A DNA stretch of 7,146 nucleotides, taken from contig CAKZZK010000228.1 in the NCBI GenBank assembly GCA_937885235.1, positions 1 through 7,146 of the forward strand, written 5' to 3'. Below, piece by piece: positions 4,763 through 7,146 of this stretch. The notes beneath the pieces were generated by a model. The model ran no database searches and was not told the origin of the DNA. It was given only the letters and a program-made list of their open reading frames with translations. Made by a program: the position numbers and the translations under genes. Each line of letters opens with the position of its first letter. The stretch's first letter is position 1. Origin of the DNA: an uncultured Treponema sp. (GTDB lineage Bacteria > Spirochaetota > Spirochaetia > Treponematales > Treponemataceae).

Positions 4763-7078
4763 ATGATAGCTATGAAATTAATTGCACATAAAACTGAAAA
4801 TGGAATAGAACAAACGCTTTCAGACCATTTATACAAAGTCGCGGAGCTTGCCGCTCAGTTCGCTGAAGCATTGGGAAATGCAGATTGGGCAAAAATCTCG
4901 GGGCTATGGCACGATGTAGGAAAAGCGGATCCTGAATGGCAAAGCTATATCCGCGGGGAAAAAGTAATATCTGTAAATCACAGCGAAGCAGGTGCTCAGA
5001 TTGCATATACAAAGATGGATCCAAAGAAAAATCCGAACAATCTTTGTAGCAAAATCCTTCCGTATATCATTGCCGGACATCACGCGGGGCTTCCTGACTG
5101 GCATGAAGGAAGCGGAAACAGCTTAAAGTCAATTCTTAACAGAAATGTATCGGCTGAATTGCCATCTATGCCAGAATTAAAGGAAATACTTTCAGCGCAG
5201 CTTCCAAAATCAATACCATTTGGGAAAAACGATATTCACAAAGAAAACACACAGGAGCTAGCGGAGCATTTCCATCTATGGATTCGAATGCTGTATTCAT
5301 GCCTTGTGGATGCGGACTTTCTAGACACAGAACGCTTTATGCAGACAGAGCAAGCGGAACTTCGCGGAAAATATGCAGGGCTTTTGGAATTAAAACAACA
5401 GTTTGATAAATTTATGGCGGAAAAAGCAAAAAAAGCTACAGCATCACGGATAAACAAAATTCGTGCTTCCATTCTGCAAGCGTGTCGTGAAAAAGCAAAG
5501 CTCGCACCAGGATTTTATTCTCTTAATGTGCCGACTGGAGGTGGAAAGACGCTTTCATCGATGGCATTCGCACTTGAACACGCACTTGCGCACAAAAAGA
5601 AACGCATCATTATGGCAATTCCCTACACGAGTATCATTGAGCAGACTGCAAAAGTATATAAATATGGCACAGATGACGATTCACAGATTGAGGCGCTAAA
5701 AAGAGCGGGAAGAACGCTTTTCGGTGAAGAGAACGTGATTGAACATCACTGCAATTTTGATTTTGAGAAAGATGATGAGAGCGGAATCCTTGCAAAACAA
5801 AAACTTGCCACGGAAAACTGGGATGCACCTATCATTGTTACCACGAATGTGCAGCTATTTGAATCTCTGTTCAATGCTCACAGTTCTTCGTGCCGAAAAC
5901 TGCACAATCTTGTCGATTCCGTCATCATTTTAGACGAAGCCCAGATGCTCCCACCAGAATACTTGAAGTCTATTCTTTCCGCTTTGCGCGGCTTGGTACG
6001 GTGTTTTGGTGTGACTGTTGTCCTATGTACAGCAACACAGCCCGCATTTGAAGGAAAAATTGGGGCAGACAGGGCAGCATTCAACGGCATTCCAGAGAAA
6101 CAGATAACGCCGATTATCGATAATCCTTCTGAGCTTGCAGAACAGCTTAAACGTGCGGAAATCAACAGCGACTATGCACGGGAGAAAATGCCTGACTGGC
6201 AGGCGGTGGCGGAAAAATTGTGCGAATTCGAGCAGGTGCTATGCATCGTACAAACAAGAAGAGACTGCCGCGACCTGCACGCTCTCATGCCAGAAGAAAC
6301 GGTTCATCTCTCTGCACTGATGTGTGCCGAGGAGCGGAGCGACATCATCACGAATATAAAAGAAAATCTTCGTGTTGGGAAACCCATTCGCGTGATAAGC
6401 ACACAGCTCGTGGAATGCGGAGTGGACATCGATTTTCCCGTGGTATTCCGAGCGATGGCAGGTATGGATTCTGTAGCACAATCGGCAGGACGATGCAACC
6501 GCGAGGGAAAATTAAAGCAAGGCACTGTGTACTTATTCACTCCACCAACCGATGTTCCTTCTGGACTTTTGCGGAAAGGAGCTACCGTCACGAAAGAGCT
6601 TCTTGAATTACACAGCTATAATCTGCCACTTACACCGGAACTGTATCGAGAATATTTCACAAAATACTTCAAATCTCTAAATAATTTTGATAAATGTGAT
6701 TTTGAGGGCACGATGCAAAAAGATATGCCACATGGCAATTTTCAGTTCAGAACGCTTTCTGACAACTATCATCTGATTGACAATGCTTATCAGGGAACGG
6801 TTTATGTGCACTATTGCTCATCACGGACGGGCAAGGATAATTTTGAGCTACTTGAAAAACTGCGCTCGCTCGATGTAAACAAGTCCTTGTTCCGTAAACT
6901 AGGGCGATATTCCGTGAATCTGCCGCTTAAAGATATCCGCGAACTTGTGAAAGAGCGAAGAATTGAAGAACCAATGGAAGGAATCTTTATGCAGTCGCTT
7001 GATGATGACACGCTGTATCAGCCGGGCTTGGGATTTGTCATCGACTCAGTTCGTTCTTATGCAACGTATATATTTTGA
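4763..7078 (+). CDS. cas3: CRISPR Cas3 nuclease-helicase, subtype I-C type
   Basis: Type I CRISPR effector: recruited by Cascade to an R-loop, it nicks the displaced strand with its HD domain and degrades DNA while moving 3'-5' with ATP. With this start it is 771 residues, usual for I-C. HD nuclease domain about 1-190: His22, His50-Asp51 (WHDVGK), His73, His106-His107 (AGHHAGLPDW), Asp183. Superfamily 2 helicase: Walker A PTGGGKT ending at Thr263, motif Ia AIPYTSIIEQTA, DEAQ box 391-394, TATQ 423-426, motif V STQLVECGVDID 546-557, motif VI QSAGRCNREG 573-582. A C-terminal domain follows to 771. All nuclease and ATPase motifs are present. DEAQ and AGHHAG point to I-C; the subtype is inferred. 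Start: AGGA (4750-4753) is well placed for the ATG at 4763; the ATG at 4772 (768 residues, MKLIAHK) fits homologues equally. A GTG at 4712 has no support. Lower in GC than ackA. No other cas gene lies in the window. Confidence 0.95.
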   Translation: MIAMKLIAHKTENGIEQTLSDHLYKVAELAAQFAEALGNADWAKISGLWHDVGKADPEWQSYIRGEKVISVNHSEAGAQIAYTKMDPKKNPNNLCSKILPYIIAGHHAGLPDWHEGSGNSLKSILNRNVSAELPSMPELKEILSAQLPKSIPFGKNDIHKENTQELAEHFHLWIRMLYSCLVDADFLDTERFMQTEQAELRGKYAGLLELKQQFDKFMAEKAKKATASRINKIRASILQACREKAKLAPGFYSLNVPTGGGKTLSSMAFALEHALAHKKKRIIMAIPYTSIIEQTAKVYKYGTDDDSQIEALKRAGRTLFGEENVIEHHCNFDFEKDDESGILAKQKLATENWDAPIIVTTNVQLFESLFNAHSSSCRKLHNLVDSVIILDEAQMLPPEYLKSILSALRGLVRCFGVTVVLCTATQPAFEGKIGADRAAFNGIPEKQITPIIDNPSELAEQLKRAEINSDYAREKMPDWQAVAEKLCEFEQVLCIVQTRRDCRDLHALMPEETVHLSALMCAEERSDIITNIKENLRVGKPIRVISTQLVECGVDIDFPVVFRAMAGMDSVAQSAGRCNREGKLKQGTVYLFTPPTDVPSGLLRKGATVTKELLELHSYNLPLTPELYREYFTKYFKSLNNFDKCDFEGTMQKDMPHGNFQFRTLSDNYHLIDNAYQGTVYVHYCSSRTGKDNFELLEKLRSLDVNKSLFRKLGRYSVNLPLKDIRELVKERRIEEPMEGIFMQSLDDDTLYQPGLGFVIDSVRSYATYIF

Positions 7079-7124
7079 TGAAGGGAAAATTTGTCATTCG
7101 TAAGCGATTTTGTCAAGTTAAGCA

Positions 7125-7146
7125 CCTAAAAATTTAGGGACTTTTT
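7125..7146 (+). terminator. Weak terminator-like hairpin after cas3
   Basis: CCTAA (7125-7129) and TTAGG (7134-7138) can form a five-pair stem with a four-base loop, followed by GAC and a run of T that reaches the window edge. The stem is A/T-rich and short. If real it would separate cas3 from whatever follows, which would be unusual for a cas operon. Confidence 0.3.

Noticed and set aside
1..7146. CRISPR array accompanying cas3
   Set aside because: No repeat of 25-40 bases recurring at regular spacing was seen anywhere in the window.

Overview
The window looks like a spirochaete chromosome, most likely a Treponema. The basis is the protein style: a secreted OmpA-domain protein with a GHTADTG peptidoglycan-loop variant, and a 445-residue acetate kinase with a C-terminal extension. 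This is a judgement from memory of the families, not a database result. Four full-length genes are supported: a tyrosine recombinase (minus strand), a secreted OmpA-like protein (minus), acetate kinase (plus) and a Cas3 helicase-nuclease of subtype I-C type (plus).

Layout. Positions 1-627 hold no convincing gene. They contain a short GC-rich patch, a 12-bp direct repeat, a very AT-rich stretch with two perfect palindromes side by side (383-428 and 433-462), and a strong intrinsic terminator (511-542) that ends integrase transcription. The integrase (628-1773) starts just downstream of a tandem 11-bp repeat (1791-1812). The ompA-like gene (1900-3180) and ackA (3321-4658) are divergent across a 140-bp gap. 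A 14-bp perfect hairpin closes ackA. cas3 (4763-7078) follows after about 100 bp. The last 68 bases hold a 19-codon frame overlapping the cas3 stop and a weak terminator-like hairpin.

How the parts fit. By eye the ompA-like gene and ackA are GC-rich (a sample line of ackA is about 57% GC), while cas3 (about 43% in a sample line), the integrase and especially the left flank are poorer in GC. This fits a chromosomal backbone (envelope protein and acetate/ATP metabolism) flanked on one side by the end of an integrated element and on the other by an acquired CRISPR-Cas locus. No CRISPR array and no Cascade or adaptation gene lies inside the window, so whether cas3 belongs to a complete system cannot be decided here. 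I found no clearly new system. The most noteworthy points are the paired AT palindromes beside the integrase, the tandem repeat in front of it, and the sequence just after cas3.
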